The position numbers and the translations under genes are program-made. A stretch of 64,000 bases of DNA, taken from the NCBI RefSeq assembly GCF_024713975.1, contig NC_091111.1, positions 15,664,501 through 15,728,500 of the forward strand, given 5' to 3'. The DNA comes from Paralichthys olivaceus (Eukaryota > Chordata > Actinopteri > Pleuronectiformes > Paralichthyidae). Positions 62,961 through 64,000 of the stretch are shown in pieces; the first letter of the stretch is position 1; each line of letters begins with the position of its first letter. The notes under the pieces were generated by a model that was not told the DNA's origin, did not search any database, and saw only the letters and a list, made by a program, of their open reading frames with translations.

Positions 62961-64000
62961 GATCCTATCACAGGCTGATGGAGGTAATTGTGAGGACGGG
63001 TGGTGTCGACTGCATTCATACTTTTGAAATATATCTTTGTCGTCCTCTATTTACACACATAGTTTAAGTCTTTTTTGCTGATTTGGTTTATTTTGTTTCT
63101 TAACAAACAGCCACAATGTGGAAGTATAGAAACACAGAGAGGAACTGAAGAATAAAATATATAATATAATATACAAGAAATATACACACAAGTATACACG
63201 TGTACACATCAAATAAAAATACATCACAATAAAACAGTGAGAAATAAATAAATGAATAATAATGATACATCTTTAAAAGCTAAATAAATTAAATCATGAA
63301 AAATAAAAGGCATATTAAATAATTTGTAAATTTAGTTTTATTTTCTTCCACTCAGTCCCCTGCAGTTTGTGTTGGTCCAAGGTTGAGTTAAGAAGCTAAA
63401 TAGAAAACAAGTGTAGGAAGCTACAGAATATCTCTGAGGACACGATGACTTTCTTAGAGACAGAAAGAGAAGACACAACGATGGTTTTACGAGCCGAGAC
63501 AAGGTTTAGACTCATTGGTCCAGAGAAACATCCTGAAGAGTAATGATATGTGGCCACTGTGACGTGCAGGGAGATTATAATATTCTTATTTTTTACAAGG
63601 ACGGCTCGGATTCAGTTCTGCTGCTGCTTAAGACATCATCCATCTTCCAAATAAAACCAAAAATAAGTCTCTTACACTGCAAAATTCCCTCAAAGCACAT
63701 AAACATATTTTATGAATATTAAAGGTCTGGATAACTTATCACGACACATATTCAAGTCTCTGTAGAACGAACTTTTATAAGTTGTGAAAATATGACGCAA
63801 GAAAGGACCCATTGGTGTGGATGTGGATCAGGGGTCTGATCCAGGACTTTCACGTTTGCAAGATTCTTTAAAATATTTTCATTGATTTCTCAGAGAGAAT
63901 AATTTATGGATCTTGTTGAAGAGAATCTGTCATTTTTGGGAGGCTGTTATTTGTGTGTGTGCAGTAAATTAATAATCTTATCCAGGCTTGCGCTCTACCC
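62961..64000. other. AT-rich flanking DNA
   Basis: No gene, RNA or clear mobile element is recognised. The stretch at about 63140-63310 is a low-complexity A/T/C-rich run (ATATAATATAATATAC and AATAAAT motifs). The rest looks unique and non-coding. Confidence 0.5.

Overview
The window is from a teleost fish nuclear genome. The genes are intron-rich with GT-AG introns (plus one AT-AC and one GC-AG intron), the spacing is compact, and microsatellites and fish-type MITE and hAT relics are scattered through introns. The gene order apob(+), rhob(-), pum2(+), sdc1-like(+), laptm4a(+), matn3(+), ttc32(+) reproduces, with the same relative orientations, the block I know from human chromosome 2p24 (APOB, RHOB, PUM2, SDC1, LAPTM4A, MATN3, WDR35, TTC32). 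The exception is wdr35, which I do not see.

Layout. 1-5613: 3' part of the apolipoprotein B-100 gene (end of a giant exon plus the last exon). 5614-8859: untranslated and intergenic DNA. 8860-9459: single-exon rhob on the minus strand. 9460-11921: a divergent promoter region and pum2 5' untranslated DNA. 11922-24990: pumilio-2, with about 22 coding exons including a 72-nt cassette inside the PUM homology domain, followed by a long 3' untranslated region. 28020-30207: a small four-exon gene in the SDC1 slot, encoding a diverged syndecan-like protein that has lost the C-terminal EFYA motif. 31378-37640: laptm4a. 39321-44487: matrilin-3, with a Pro/Tyr/His/Thr-rich N-terminal insert, one vWA, one EGF and a coiled coil split by a U12-type AT-AC intron. 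47792-49479: ttc32. 50526-55263 and 56896-62839: two paralogous ZPAX-type egg-envelope genes of 21 exons each, arranged tail to tail. 62840-64000: AT-rich DNA with no gene seen.

The genes do not form a pathway. This is a conserved syntenic block of housekeeping and matrix genes (lipoprotein, Rho GTPase, RNA-binding repressor, proteoglycan core, lysosomal membrane protein, cartilage matrix protein, TPR protein) next to a pair of oocyte-coat genes. The items I consider most worth a second look are the degenerate yet open syndecan gene, the PUM-domain cassette exon, the inverted ZPAX pair with an internal signal-like exon, the AT-AC intron in matn3, the altered RhoB CAAX box, and a recent 0.4-kb duplication between the laptm4a 3' flank and a matn3 intron. 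Exon boundaries were worked out by hand from splice sites, reading phase and family resemblance. No alignment or database search was run.
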